Positions 44,816-55,166 of a stretch of 64,000 nucleotides of DNA are shown piece by piece. This stretch comes from an uncultured Aquimarina sp. (GTDB taxonomy: Bacteria; Bacteroidota; Bacteroidia; Flavobacteriales; Flavobacteriaceae). A program made the translations under genes and the position numbers. The stretch covers positions 1 through 64,000 of the forward strand of contig CANLYR010000010.1 in NCBI GenBank assembly GCA_947495425.1. The letters are read 5' to 3'. The notes beneath the pieces are model-generated. The model was not told the DNA's origin and made no database searches. It saw only the letters and a program-made list of their open reading frames with translations. Position 1 is the stretch's first letter, and each line of letters opens with the position of its first letter.

Positions 44816-45670
44816 ATGAAATACGAAAATAAAATTACAGCAAAAAATGGTTATCTGTTTTTTGGAATATTAATAGTAGTGCTAATCACGATGTTGTTGG
44901 GAGTTATTTTGACTAAAAATCCTTTATTTCTCGTGTTACTTGTTGTCATACTATTTGTGCTTAAAGGTTTTTTTATCGTTAATCCTAATAGTTCTAAAGT
45001 AATGGTGCTTTTTGGTGCATATAAAGGAACCGTGAAAGATAATGGTCTCTTTTGGGCAAATCCTTTCTATTCAAAACAGCGAATATCATTAAGAGCTAGA
45101 AATTTTTATAGCGAACGTGTAAAAGTAAATGATAAGATTGGTAATCCAATTTTGATTAATGTAATTTTGGTATGGAAAGTAGAAGATACCTACAAGGCAG
45201 CTTTTGATGTTGATCAATATGAAGAGTTTGTTAGAGTGCAAACTGATGCTGCAGTAAGGAAACTTGCAGGGTCTTATCCTTATGATAATTTTGCAGAAGG
45301 TCATCATGAAGTTACCCTACTATCTGGTAGAGATGAAGTGAATGAAGCATTAGAAAATGAAATAACAGAACGCTTAGCAATTGCCGGTATTAAAGTAATG
45401 GAGGCAAGGATCGGATATTTGGCATATGCACCAGAAATAGCTAGCTCCATGCTAAAAAGGCAGCAAGCAGTCGCGATAGTTGCTGCGCGTTATAAAATAG
45501 TAGAAGGTGCAGTAGGTATGGTAGAAGATGCTTTGCTTAAATTGTCACAGGATGGTATAATTGATTTTGATGAAGACAAAAAAGCATCAATGGTCAGCAA
45601 TTTAATGGTGGTTCTGTGCGGAGATAAAGAAGCAACACCTGTAATTAATACGGGTACATTACATTCATAA
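44816..45670 (+). CDS. SPFH-domain membrane protein
   Basis: 284 residues. Two N-terminal transmembrane helices (~12-34 and ~38-58) then an SPFH/band-7 domain (~60-240) with VNPNSSKVMVLFGAYKGTVKDNGLFWANPF and the helical tail (VRKLAGSYPYDNFAEG.. RLAIAGIKVMEARIGYLAYAPEIASSML). Likely forms a membrane scaffold, like flotillin/stomatin relatives. Stop at 45670 is 4 bp from the Arc-like gene, so the two form an operon. Confidence 0.9.
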   Translation: MKYENKITAKNGYLFFGILIVVLITMLLGVILTKNPLFLVLLVVILFVLKGFFIVNPNSSKVMVLFGAYKGTVKDNGLFWANPFYSKQRISLRARNFYSERVKVNDKIGNPILINVILVWKVEDTYKAAFDVDQYEEFVRVQTDAAVRKLAGSYPYDNFAEGHHEVTLLSGRDEVNEALENEITERLAIAGIKVMEARIGYLAYAPEIASSMLKRQQAVAIVAARYKIVEGAVGMVEDALLKLSQDGIIDFDEDKKASMVSNLMVVLCGDKEATPVINTGTLHS

Positions 45671-45673
45671 TAC

Positions 45674-45865
45674 ATGAGTAAGAAAAAATCATTTGTTCTT
45701 AGAATAGACCCTGAAACCTTTAAGTTAATAGAGAAATGGGCAGATGATGAATTCCGTAGTGTTAATGGCCAGTTAGAATGGATGATTCATAAAAGTCTTA
45801 AAGATGCTAAGCGATTAAAAACAAAAAGCAAACCTGGTCATGATCCTGATAGCAACAAAGAATAA
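45674..45865 (+). CDS. Arc/MetJ-type ribbon-helix-helix protein
   Basis: 63 residues. Reads KSFVLRIDPETFKLIEKWADDEFRSVNGQLEWMIHKSLKDA, the Arc/CopG ribbon-helix-helix pattern (FVLRIDPETF strand, two helices); such proteins bind DNA as dimers. Located 3 bp after the SPFH gene, a pairing also common in Bacteroidota; whether it regulates the operon or binds the SPFH protein is unknown. Followed by a bidirectional hairpin terminator. Confidence 0.85.
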   Translation: MSKKKSFVLRIDPETFKLIEKWADDEFRSVNGQLEWMIHKSLKDAKRLKTKSKPGHDPDSNKE

Positions 45866-45889
45866 CATTATTTCATAACAATTATTTGT

Positions 45890-45910
45890 CTTGAGTTTTT
45901 AAAACTCAAG
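45890..45910. terminator. Bidirectional hairpin between convergent genes
   Basis: Perfect palindrome with 10-bp arms CTTGAGTTTT / AAAACTCAAG and one central base. It sits between the Arc-like gene (+) and the receiver gene (-), whose stops are at 45865 and 45947, so it can terminate both; A/T in the arms supplies the U-rich part. Confidence 0.6.
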
Positions 45911-45946
45911 AAATCTTAAACAAATAGTGGTACTATCTGTTCTAAA

Positions 45947-46342
45947 TCAAAAACTACAAATAAGTTCTTCTAATTCTAGTTCTGTAATAGGTTTCGTAAG
46001 ATAGCCAGAAACTTCTTTGAACTTTTTTGTTCTTTCTTTATCTTTTGGATTGTCTGAAGATGACAAAATATAAATGGTCATATCTTTTTTGATTGTAGGG
46101 TGTACTTCTTTGTATTCTTGTAAAAATTGAAATCCATCCATAATCGGCATATTAAGGTCTAGTAAAATGAGATCAGGTAGCTTTTGCACGCACTCATTAT
46201 TAGATTTCAAATAATTAATCCCTTCTTCACCATTAGAAAAGATTAGTAGATCTTTCTTGTTTAGTTGAATATTATCTACCAATTTTTTAATGATAAACTG
46301 GTGTATGATATCATCGTCGATTAAGCAAATTGTATTTTTCAT
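45947..46342 (-). CDS. Single-domain response regulator
   Basis: 131 residues, one receiver domain only. Acidic pocket Asp9-Asp11 (CLIDDD), phospho-acceptor Asp62 in LILLDLNMPIMDG, Thr/Ser in ILSSSD and Lys at KPI near the end. No output domain, so it works by protein contact, typical of a partner of the PAS kinase encoded just upstream (1-bp gap, 46343). Probably phosphorylated by it. Confidence 0.92.
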   Translation of the reverse strand: MKNTICLIDDDIIHQFIIKKLVDNIQLNKKDLLIFSNGEEGINYLKSNNECVQKLPDLILLDLNMPIMDGFQFLQEYKEVHPTIKKDMTIYILSSSDNPKDKERTKKFKEVSGYLTKPITELELEELICSF

Positions 46343-47794
46343 TTATGAGGCTAAATTAATGATGAATACTGTTCCTTCATCTATGGTACTCGAAACTCTG
46401 ATTTTTCCGTTTAAAGCTTCGACTTGAGATTTTGTTATATATAGGCCGAGTCCTCTGGCATCTGGATTATCGTGAAATGTTTTTCGAAAACCAAACATCT
46501 TGCCTTTATGCTTTTTCAGGTCTATACCAATACCATTATCTTTGAAAATAAGTTGTATAGCGTTTTTTAATTTTTTAGAACTTATATGTATTACTGGAGA
46601 TCGCTCAGGAGATTTATATTTGATAGCATTAGATATAAGATTTAAAAATATGCTTTGCATATACGGTTTAGAGTATTCAATGGTGTCAGTTTCATTAAAA
46701 TCTATGATGATTTCTGCCTGGGTTGATAATAATTTTCCACTAAGCTGTTTTAGGGCAGTATTGCATACCTCTTCTAATGAAATGCGATTAATTTTAACAT
46801 TTTTATTTTTATGTACCTGAACAGCCTCGGTAAGGTCTGATAAGGTGTTATTTAACATTTCTGAAGATTCCTTAATTAGCTTGATATATTGTTTTTGTTC
46901 AGTATTGAGACTTGTTTGTTCTAAAAATTTTGAAAGAACAAAAATATTGGCCACCGGGGATCTGAGATTGTGCGACGATATATAGGTAAATTCTTCTAGT
47001 TGTTTGTTTTTTGCTTTCAGCTCTTTGAGCATTACTTCGAGTTTTAGTTTTTGTTGTCTCGAAACCGTTTGATCTCTAGCTATTGCAAAAATATCTCCGG
47101 TAGCATCTACCGAGGTAGCATTCCACTCTAACCAAATAGAATCTCCATTTTTATTGACATAGCGATTTTCAAATGCTATGGCTGTATATCCTTCCATCTG
47201 GCGCTGTACCATATTAGAAGTTCTATTCCTGTCGTCTGGATGTATAAATGACATGAATGGTGTGCTTAAAAGTTCATTTTCTGTATATCCTAATTTTTCG
47301 ATCCAAATAGGATTTACTTTTTTAAAATAACCGTCAGAATTTGCAATAACAATAAAGTCTGTACTTAACTCAAATAATTCTTCAAGAAGTTTGTTTTTAT
47401 TTTTGAGGTTTTTTTGAATGGCATCCTCTTTTAATTGTTGTTTTCTTTGATAGGTTACTTCCTTACCTACTAAGAAAATGTCACCTGTAATGTCCATCGA
47501 GGTGATATTCCAATCCAACCAAATAATATCCCCGTTTTTGGCAATATATCTATTCTTTAGTGTAGAAGAATTAGTATGTACAGAGCGTTGATTTTCGAAA
47601 ACTTCTAGACTTTTTTCTATGTCATCTGGATGTATGAAAGATGTATGTGGGTAATTAAGTAGTTCTTCTTCAGAATATCCTAGTTTATGTATCCAGTGGT
47701 CATTTACCATTTTGAAATAGCCATTCATATTGGCAACTGCCATAAGATCGTTACTAAGATTAAAAAAGTTTTTGTAAAGTAAATTTGTATCCAT
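46343..47794 (-). CDS. PAS-domain sensor histidine kinase
   Basis: 483 residues without transmembrane segments. Two tandem PAS domains (~5-118 and ~135-250; each has KLGY(S/T)E(E/N)ELL and FIHPDDR-type motifs, related by duplication), then a HisKA domain with H-box ISSHNLRSPVANI (His275), and an HATPase_c domain with NLISNAIKYKSP and DNGIGIDLKKH and GLGLYITK. Cytoplasmic sensor, probably of redox or light. Partner receiver is downstream. Confidence 0.93.
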   Translation of the reverse strand: MDTNLLYKNFFNLSNDLMAVANMNGYFKMVNDHWIHKLGYSEEELLNYPHTSFIHPDDIEKSLEVFENQRSVHTNSSTLKNRYIAKNGDIIWLDWNITSMDITGDIFLVGKEVTYQRKQQLKEDAIQKNLKNKNKLLEELFELSTDFIVIANSDGYFKKVNPIWIEKLGYTENELLSTPFMSFIHPDDRNRTSNMVQRQMEGYTAIAFENRYVNKNGDSIWLEWNATSVDATGDIFAIARDQTVSRQQKLKLEVMLKELKAKNKQLEEFTYISSHNLRSPVANIFVLSKFLEQTSLNTEQKQYIKLIKESSEMLNNTLSDLTEAVQVHKNKNVKINRISLEEVCNTALKQLSGKLLSTQAEIIIDFNETDTIEYSKPYMQSIFLNLISNAIKYKSPERSPVIHISSKKLKNAIQLIFKDNGIGIDLKKHKGKMFGFRKTFHDNPDARGLGLYITKSQVEALNGKIRVSSTIDEGTVFIINLAS

Positions 47795-48250
47795 ACAGAC
47801 TTATCATAAAATTTCACCTAAAAAATTAAGCTTCGTGAGCCCTGTATTATTTTTATAAATGCAATACTAATCCCCTAATTAATCTAATAGGCGTAATAAA
47901 ATATCCATGGGGTAAATAAAATTTGTTACACTTCAAAAATCTTGTTTTGACAATATGCAGCAATAAATGTGTACATCAAATTTTAGCAATTCTTTCTTGT
48001 AAATATATACGCTATATGAATACGATTTTTAGGGAAATCCGTAAAACTCATATAATAAGTGATAAAATACTAGTAAAAAAAGAGAAAAACTGCCTGCTAA
48101 ACTGAACTCTTAGTTCAAAATGCTAGTTTTTTGATGCGTAGTTTTGATACTTGACGCTACAGATAAATTGATCGCAGTACTGTACTAGATAAATGCGATT
48201 GGATAGAGGCTCGCCGAGGATATGTATCTAGTGTTCATAATATATATGAT
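47795..48250. other. 456-bp intergenic region, no gene supported
   Basis: AT-rich gap between two divergent-to-convergent minus-strand genes. Small inverted repeats (for example TGAACT/AGTTCA near 48103-48117) are present, but no reading frame has a convincing start and composition. It should contain the promoter of the PAS kinase operon. Confidence 0.5.
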
Positions 48251-49009
48251 TTATAAATCTAACCACTTTTTAAAATTGGAAGTTCGTTCTCTGGATACTA
48301 TAATTTGTTCTTCGTCTTGAGGTTTCAGTTTTAACAATAGTCGACTGTTAAAATAGCTATGAATTTCTATAACCGCTTTCACAGAGACCATGAATTTTCT
48401 ATTAATTCTAAAAAAGTGTACAGGATCCAAAATTTCTTCCAATTGATCAATAGAATATTCAATAGGATACTGTTGTCCAGTGTGGGCATATAAAAAAATA
48501 ATACCTTCATGAGATTTGAAATAAGCAATATCTTCAACATTAAAGGTGTTAAAATGATTTCCTATTTTTATCATAAAACGCTTTTTATACGCTTTGTTGA
48601 TTAGACTTTTGATTCGTTCTATTTGATCCTCATCAATGGGAGTAGTGGTGTCGGTATAGTTTTTTTGGTATTTTACCAGCGCATTTTTCAGATCTTTTTT
48701 ATCTATTGGTTTTAACAAATAATCTAATCCATTGTATTTAAAACCTCTGATAGCATATTCATTATACGCCGTAGTAAATATTACAGGAGGATGATCTTCC
48801 AGAAAATCCAGAATATCAAAGCCATAACCATCATTGAGCTGAATATCTAAAAAAATTAAATCAGGCAAAGGGTTATTATCAAACCAAGCGCGTCCATTTT
48901 CTACAGAAGCTATCTGTCCGGTAATTTCAATTTCAGGAGCTAGTTCTGCAATTAGGCTTGCCAGCCGTCTTGAAGCTATATTTTCGTCTTCGATAATTAC
49001 TGCAGTCAT
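48251..49009 (-). CDS. LytTR-family response regulator
   Basis: 252 residues. Receiver domain with acceptor Asp55 (LIFLDIQLNDGYG) and a LytTR DNA-binding domain (~145-248: MIKIGNHFNTFNVEDIAYFKSHEGIIFLY.. FFRINRKFMVSVKAV). Gene pair with the LytS-like kinase upstream (2-bp gap). Target genes probably include the divergent TonB receptor at 50357. Confidence 0.93.
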   Translation of the reverse strand: MTAVIIEDENIASRRLASLIAELAPEIEITGQIASVENGRAWFDNNPLPDLIFLDIQLNDGYGFDILDFLEDHPPVIFTTAYNEYAIRGFKYNGLDYLLKPIDKKDLKNALVKYQKNYTDTTTPIDEDQIERIKSLINKAYKKRFMIKIGNHFNTFNVEDIAYFKSHEGIIFLYAHTGQQYPIEYSIDQLEEILDPVHFFRINRKFMVSVKAVIEIHSYFNSRLLLKLKPQDEEQIIVSRERTSNFKKWLDL

Positions 49010-49011
49010 TT

Positions 49012-50094
49012 TTAAGATACTTTTATAATTGGAACTTCTATAACTTCTTTTGATAAAAGAGGAATGGTTACTCTAAAACAATCACTTTCTGTTGTTATCA
49101 GTACTTTTTGATTGGTATAGAAAGCATATCTCTTTTGTATATTTTTTAAACCCAATTTAGTAGATTCTTCTTTGTGAAGCCTAACATGTAGCGTATTCTG
49201 AATTACAAGACTGGTGTTGTCAACAGAAAGAATACTAATCTCTAAGGGCTTTTCTTTTGAGAAATAATTGTGTTTTACGGCATTCTCAACTAGCATTTGT
49301 AGTGATAATGTAGGAATTAGATATTGCTTTGGATCTACTGCAATATGAGTCGTGATAAGTAATGCTCCCTCATGCCTTACATTCATCATAAAAATAAAAG
49401 AATCTAAAAAGCTAAGTTCTTTTTTGAGGCTCACCAGATCTTCTTCTCTATTATCTAATATATATCTATAGCAAGAGGCCAGACGTGAGACGAAGTCTGA
49501 TGCCAGATCTCGATCTTCATACATCAAAGAAGTTAATGTATTGAGGCTATTGAATAAAAAATGTGGACTAATTTGATTTTTTAAAGATTTATATTTCGAT
49601 GTCACTGCTTCTTTTTTTAGTTTATTCATGGTATGTTCTAGTTCTTTTTTCTGTTTGAGTGCATAATAAAACATATTAAAAAGAATAGCGGCAAAACCTA
49701 ATACAGTAGCTCTAAAAAAATCAATTCTAAATCGTAACCAAGGATTCTGTGCATCAATTTTGCAGAGGTGATCCAACTCGAAAATTGCTAGATAATACAA
49801 AAGGGCTGCAAAAGGAAGAATAATAAGTAGATTAACAATCAAGATTTTGAAACCATTTGACATATCCAAAGTTTTATTGATTCCAGTATGTAACTCGCGA
49901 CGTATTAACCAATCGTTGGTCTCCCATGAAAGCATTAAAAGAAAAAATGCACTGAAATAATAAAAGACAGAAGTAGCATTAAAAAAGTCTTCGTTAGGAT
50001 CATCATGCTCAATAGTCAATTTTACTAAAAAATAAATCAAATTCACTATCAAAAAGCGAATAGCAAATACCCTGATGTATGTTTTTGATATCAT
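49012..50094 (-). CDS. LytS/YehU-like sensor histidine kinase
   Basis: 360 residues. Four transmembrane helices (~5-25, 45-62, 82-102, 127-147) then a His_kinase domain with the phospho-accepting His178 in KNQISPHFLFNSLNTLTSLM and an HATPase_c-like C-terminus (LSLQMLVENAVKHNYF). No known extracellular sensor domain. Partner of the LytTR regulator directly downstream. Confidence 0.92.
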   Translation of the reverse strand: MISKTYIRVFAIRFLIVNLIYFLVKLTIEHDDPNEDFFNATSVFYYFSAFFLLMLSWETNDWLIRRELHTGINKTLDMSNGFKILIVNLLIILPFAALLYYLAIFELDHLCKIDAQNPWLRFRIDFFRATVLGFAAILFNMFYYALKQKKELEHTMNKLKKEAVTSKYKSLKNQISPHFLFNSLNTLTSLMYEDRDLASDFVSRLASCYRYILDNREEDLVSLKKELSFLDSFIFMMNVRHEGALLITTHIAVDPKQYLIPTLSLQMLVENAVKHNYFSKEKPLEISILSVDNTSLVIQNTLHVRLHKEESTKLGLKNIQKRYAFYTNQKVLITTESDCFRVTIPLLSKEVIEVPIIKVS

Positions 50095-50356
50095 ATTGAA
50101 AGTTCATGAATTAATAATATAAAGATACATAAGTAATATGCAACACCAAGATTATGATACCTTCAGTCGTTAAATAAGGTGTTGAATTGTACCAAATCAA
50201 CTTTGACTTGATAGCGTCGAATATTAGTACTTTAAATGAGTTCCAAAGTAAACTTTAATCACTTCAGCATTAAAATCACCAGTTCAATCTATTTAGGTTT
50301 CAAGTTTTTTTTTAAGGATGCAAATTTGGATAAAATCTTTAAAATCTATTACTATT

Positions 50357-52741
50357 ATGAAAAAGATTATATTCATTTTATGTATTACAATTACTTACAT
50401 AACTAATGCACAAACCGGTATCATTAAAGGTGCTATTATCGACAAACAATCAGAAACTCCTTTAGTAGGAGCTACAATAGAGCTATTAAATGTAGCACAA
50501 TCAAATGGTGTGGTTACCGATATTGATGGCTATTTTTCAATAGATGCTGTTCCGGTAGGGCGCCAAACAATACGAGTAAGCTTTATAGGTTTTGAGACTG
50601 TAACGTTACCTAATATTGTTGTCACTTCAGGAAAAGATGCTGTGGTGAATGTGTCACTTGTTGAAGCCTTTGACCAGTTGGATGAGGTGATTATTACCAA
50701 TAGTAATGCAAAAGCAAAAGCAATTAATAAATTGGCCTCGGTTTCTGCTCGCCAATTCGGTGTAGAAGAAGTCACACGTTTTTCTGGTGGCAGAAGTGAT
50801 GTTGGTCGATTAGCAGCCAATTTTGCAGGAGTATCTGCACCAGATGATAGCCGCAATGATATCGTGGTACGAGGTAATTCTCCGGTAGGATTACTTTGGC
50901 GATTAGAAGGGGTACCTATTCCCAGTCCTAATCACTTTTCTAGCGCTGGTACTACTGGTGGTCCTGTGTCTGCTTTGAATCCAAATCTTTTAAAAAATTC
51001 AGATTTTATTACCTCTGCATTTCCGGCAGAATATGGTAATGCTATCGGTGGTGTATTTGATCTTGGTTTTAGAAAAGGAAATCAAGACAATTATGAATTT
51101 ACAGGACAAGTAGGGGTTTTTACAGGGGTAGAAGCTATGGCAGAAGGACCCTTAGGAAAAAACAAAGGCTCTTTTTTAGTAGCAGGAAGGTATTCACTAA
51201 TTAGTTTAGTTGGAGGGGGCGCAGGAGGAACAGCGGCAACGCCAAACTATAGCGACCTATCTTTTAATATTGATTTTGGAAAAGGAAAGCTGGGAAATTT
51301 TTCTTTATTCGGAATTTTAGGGAACTCTGATATCGAGTTTTTAGGAGACGATATTGATGAAGATGATCTCTTTGCAGCCGAAGATGAAAACGCTTTTGTA
51401 GAATCTGGTTTTAGTGTTGTAGGTTTGAAACATCAGATTAACATCGGGAAAAATACCTATTTGCGCACTATTGCATCAGGCGCTGTTAGTTCTGATACAT
51501 TCAAAGCAGATCGTTTTATTGAGAAAGACACTCCACAGGAAAGGATCATACGATTTACAGAGGCTGATAATAGTGAAACACGTTTTACATTCTCTACGCT
51601 CTTTAATGCAAAACTAAGTAATAAAAGTACATTAAGAACAGGAGTTTTAGTCGAGCGTTTTGGTGTAGAATTATTGGATAAAGATCGAGAAGAACAACCA
51701 GATACCGATGGTGATGGCGATCCTGATTTATTCACATTTAGAGATATAGATGAAGAACTAAGTATCATACAACCTTATATACAAAGTCAGTTTAGGCTTA
51801 CAAAAGATCTTACACTTAATGCTGGAGTTCATGGACAGTATAGCACTTTAAATGAGCAATTTGTTTTTGAACCCAGAGCTGGATTATCTTATAAACTAGG
51901 TCAAAATCATAGTTTTAGTTTAGGGTACGGGTTACATCATCAGCCTGTTTCTTTACCATTATTATTTTTAAATGAAGAAATAGATGGCACCTCGGTACAA
52001 ACCAACAGGGATCTCGATTTTGTGAGAAGTAGTCACTATGTCTTGGGGTATGATGTGAGGATTGGAAAAGGTTGGAGAGGGAAAGTAGAACTGTACTATC
52101 AAGATATTGATAATGCTGCAGTAGACCCATTCTCTTCTAGTTATTCCTCATTAACCGAGGGAGCAGATTTTGCTTTTGAAAACGATAAGGTATCCCTGGT
52201 GAACGAGGGTACAGGATATAATCAAGGTGTCGAATTAACATTAGAAAAGTTTTTTAGTAACGGGTATTACGGTTTGTTGACTGCTTCTTTTTTTGAAAGT
52301 AAGTATGAAGGTAGCGACGGAGTTGAGCGAAATACTCCTTTTAATAATGGACAGGTAGTGAATCTTTTGGCAGGAAAAGAATTTAAAATGGGTAAATCAC
52401 AAAAAGATGTACTGTTTCTAGACACCAGGATTACTTTTTCTGGAGGTAGATATTTCACCCCTGTTGATCTTCAGGCTTCTCAACAGGCAGGATTTGAAGT
52501 TTTACAAGAGGATATTGCTTTTAGCGAGCAGATTGATGATTATTTTAGATGGGATGTAAAATTTGGCTACAAGATCAATAGTAAAAGCAAAAAACGTTCC
52601 CATCAATTCTATGTCGACTTACAAAATGTAACCAATAATGAAAACGTATTTACACGTCGGTATAATCGATTAACAAATCAAGTCGATCAAGTGGATCAGA
52701 TAGGTTTTTTTCCTGACGTTGGGTATAGATTTCAGTTTTAG
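50357..52741 (+). CDS. TonB-dependent receptor (carboxypeptidase-like N-terminus)
   Basis: 794 residues from ATG 50357, chosen for the clear signal peptide MKKIIFILCITITYITNAQ. A carboxypeptidase-regulatory-like domain (~25-105, GIIKGAIIDKQSETPLVGATI) is followed by the plug (~115-230, GRLAANFAGVSAPDDSRNDIVVRGNSPVG) and a barrel with terminal Phe. Two acidic loops (DGDGDPD, GDDIDEDD) could bind Ca2+. Outer-membrane uptake gene of unknown substrate, probably controlled by the divergent LytS/LytTR pair 262 bp away. Cotranscribed with the lipoprotein gene downstream. Confidence 0.9.
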   Translation: MKKIIFILCITITYITNAQTGIIKGAIIDKQSETPLVGATIELLNVAQSNGVVTDIDGYFSIDAVPVGRQTIRVSFIGFETVTLPNIVVTSGKDAVVNVSLVEAFDQLDEVIITNSNAKAKAINKLASVSARQFGVEEVTRFSGGRSDVGRLAANFAGVSAPDDSRNDIVVRGNSPVGLLWRLEGVPIPSPNHFSSAGTTGGPVSALNPNLLKNSDFITSAFPAEYGNAIGGVFDLGFRKGNQDNYEFTGQVGVFTGVEAMAEGPLGKNKGSFLVAGRYSLISLVGGGAGGTAATPNYSDLSFNIDFGKGKLGNFSLFGILGNSDIEFLGDDIDEDDLFAAEDENAFVESGFSVVGLKHQINIGKNTYLRTIASGAVSSDTFKADRFIEKDTPQERIIRFTEADNSETRFTFSTLFNAKLSNKSTLRTGVLVERFGVELLDKDREEQPDTDGDGDPDLFTFRDIDEELSIIQPYIQSQFRLTKDLTLNAGVHGQYSTLNEQFVFEPRAGLSYKLGQNHSFSLGYGLHHQPVSLPLLFLNEEIDGTSVQTNRDLDFVRSSHYVLGYDVRIGKGWRGKVELYYQDIDNAAVDPFSSSYSSLTEGADFAFENDKVSLVNEGTGYNQGVELTLEKFFSNGYYGLLTASFFESKYEGSDGVERNTPFNNGQVVNLLAGKEFKMGKSQKDVLFLDTRITFSGGRYFTPVDLQASQQAGFEVLQEDIAFSEQIDDYFRWDVKFGYKINSKSKKRSHQFYVDLQNVTNNENVFTRRYNRLTNQVDQVDQIGFFPDVGYRFQF

Positions 52742-52788
52742 TGTAGTATAAATCAATAACTTTTTTAATAATAATTAAATAATCTATA

Positions 52789-53427
52789 ATGAGAAATACA
52801 ATGTTAGTTTTGCTTTTTCTTACAGTAGTGATCTTTATATCATGTTCTGATGATGATGTCATTACTCAAGACGATACAAGTAACATAGTAGAACAATTAC
52901 AAGGCGAATGGACAAGTGATCAGGTGTCTGAGTTTGTGATTCCGATACCGAACCCCACATACGAGAAAGTATATCAAGTAGAAATATTCACTTTTGTTGA
53001 TAATGCTAACCGGCTTGTCAATACATCATTTGCAGATGAAGAACTTACCATTCCTCTTTTGAGATATATATCAAATGGTCCTTTCACGGTACTTCGAAAA
53101 AGTGGATTGTTTGAAAATACTTGGGAAGCTGATTTTGGAAACACCTCTCAAACGATAGAAGTACTAACAGATGACCCAGCATTTTTTGATCTTTTTGGGT
53201 TTGCAAGTTGTGGTATTGAAGCTTCTAATGTTGTATATAATATTGATGAAGGATGTAGTATTTTTCCTGGAATTGACGAATGTGTAGAAAAAGATATTAT
53301 TCAGATAGCAAATGGCGAATTAAGATTTGGTACCAGAGCACCAGATATTTGCACAAACAGAGTCACTACATTACAAGAAGTACGTTATCGAAAACAAAGG
53401 TTAGTAAATGTGATAAAATTTATCTGA
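52789..53427 (+). CDS. Lipoprotein, partner of the TonB receptor
   Basis: 212 residues. Lipobox VIFISC, lipidated Cys19, then an Asp-rich linker (SDDDVITQDDT). The fold is beta-rich with four late Cys (FASCGIEAS, GCSIFPGIDECVEKD, DICTNRV), probably two disulfides. No named family. Located 47 bp after the receptor gene and most likely its surface partner. Confidence 0.75.
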   Translation: MRNTMLVLLFLTVVIFISCSDDDVITQDDTSNIVEQLQGEWTSDQVSEFVIPIPNPTYEKVYQVEIFTFVDNANRLVNTSFADEELTIPLLRYISNGPFTVLRKSGLFENTWEADFGNTSQTIEVLTDDPAFFDLFGFASCGIEASNVVYNIDEGCSIFPGIDECVEKDIIQIANGELRFGTRAPDICTNRVTTLQEVRYRKQRLVNVIKFI

Positions 53428-53625
53428 AATTTAGGTAACAAAAACAAGTTTAAGTGTTTGTTTAGATTTGATTGTGATGATTCCTTCTCTCTATTAGATT
53501 TTCAGAGATACTATTCAATGGGAGAGGGAATTATATGTTTTTTAAAACCCGAAACACACCTCATTTTTCTACGCAAAGCTAACTTTAATGGTAATTTGTA
53601 GGTTTAAATTCATTTTGTTAAATAT

Positions 53626-53970
53626 CTAAACCATTGATTTTTTGACATAGGTAGATGTATCAAATTCTTTAATACTAACAGAAAGAACAGGCACCTCGGG
53701 AAACATAGCTTTCAAAGTACTAACAATTTTTCTAGAAAGATGAGCTTTCTGTTCATCACTTCTGCCATAAACGATATGGCCAAATACATGAATAAAGTCG
53801 TCTTGCATATTTCCGATAGTATAATGTGTAAAGGGATTGATTCTTACTTTGATATCGCTTTCTGCAAAAAGATCTGTAGCATTTGCTGTGTCAAATATGG
53901 CTTGCATAAGCTCTTTAGGAGTCTTTAATTCAATGATATGTTTTGAACAATCTAGTATAAAATGTGGCAT
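53626..53970 (-). CDS. 5-carboxymethyl-2-hydroxymuconate isomerase-like protein
   Basis: 114 residues, tautomerase-superfamily fold. It keeps the mature N-terminal Pro (MPHFILDCS) and matches CHMI length. The C-terminal EFDTSTYVKKS is typical too. The homoprotocatechuate pathway is not nearby, so its actual substrate is unknown. It follows the adenosine deaminase gene by 11 bp, so the two are cotranscribed. Confidence 0.85.
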   Translation of the reverse strand: MPHFILDCSKHIIELKTPKELMQAIFDTANATDLFAESDIKVRINPFTHYTIGNMQDDFIHVFGHIVYGRSDEQKAHLSRKIVSTLKAMFPEVPVLSVSIKEFDTSTYVKKSMV

Positions 53971-53981
53971 ATTTGATATAT

Positions 53982-55007
<1,026 letters not shown>

Positions 55008-55166
55008 TTAGATATTCTTAGAAGTGTCTTTTCCTTGAGGCCAAGATTAGATGAGGAAACTTTTAATAAGAACCATTCACTTTAATCTTTTCTCAGACGG
55101 AGCGGAAACACCTTGTTATAATTTTGCCATAAGTATTAATAGCTTCAGCTAATAAGGTTTCTTTAA

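Noticed and set aside
47923-48105. A 60-residue frame in the intergenic gap upstream of the PAS kinase
   Set aside because: Low complexity, no signal peptide or family pattern, and no promoter box in place.
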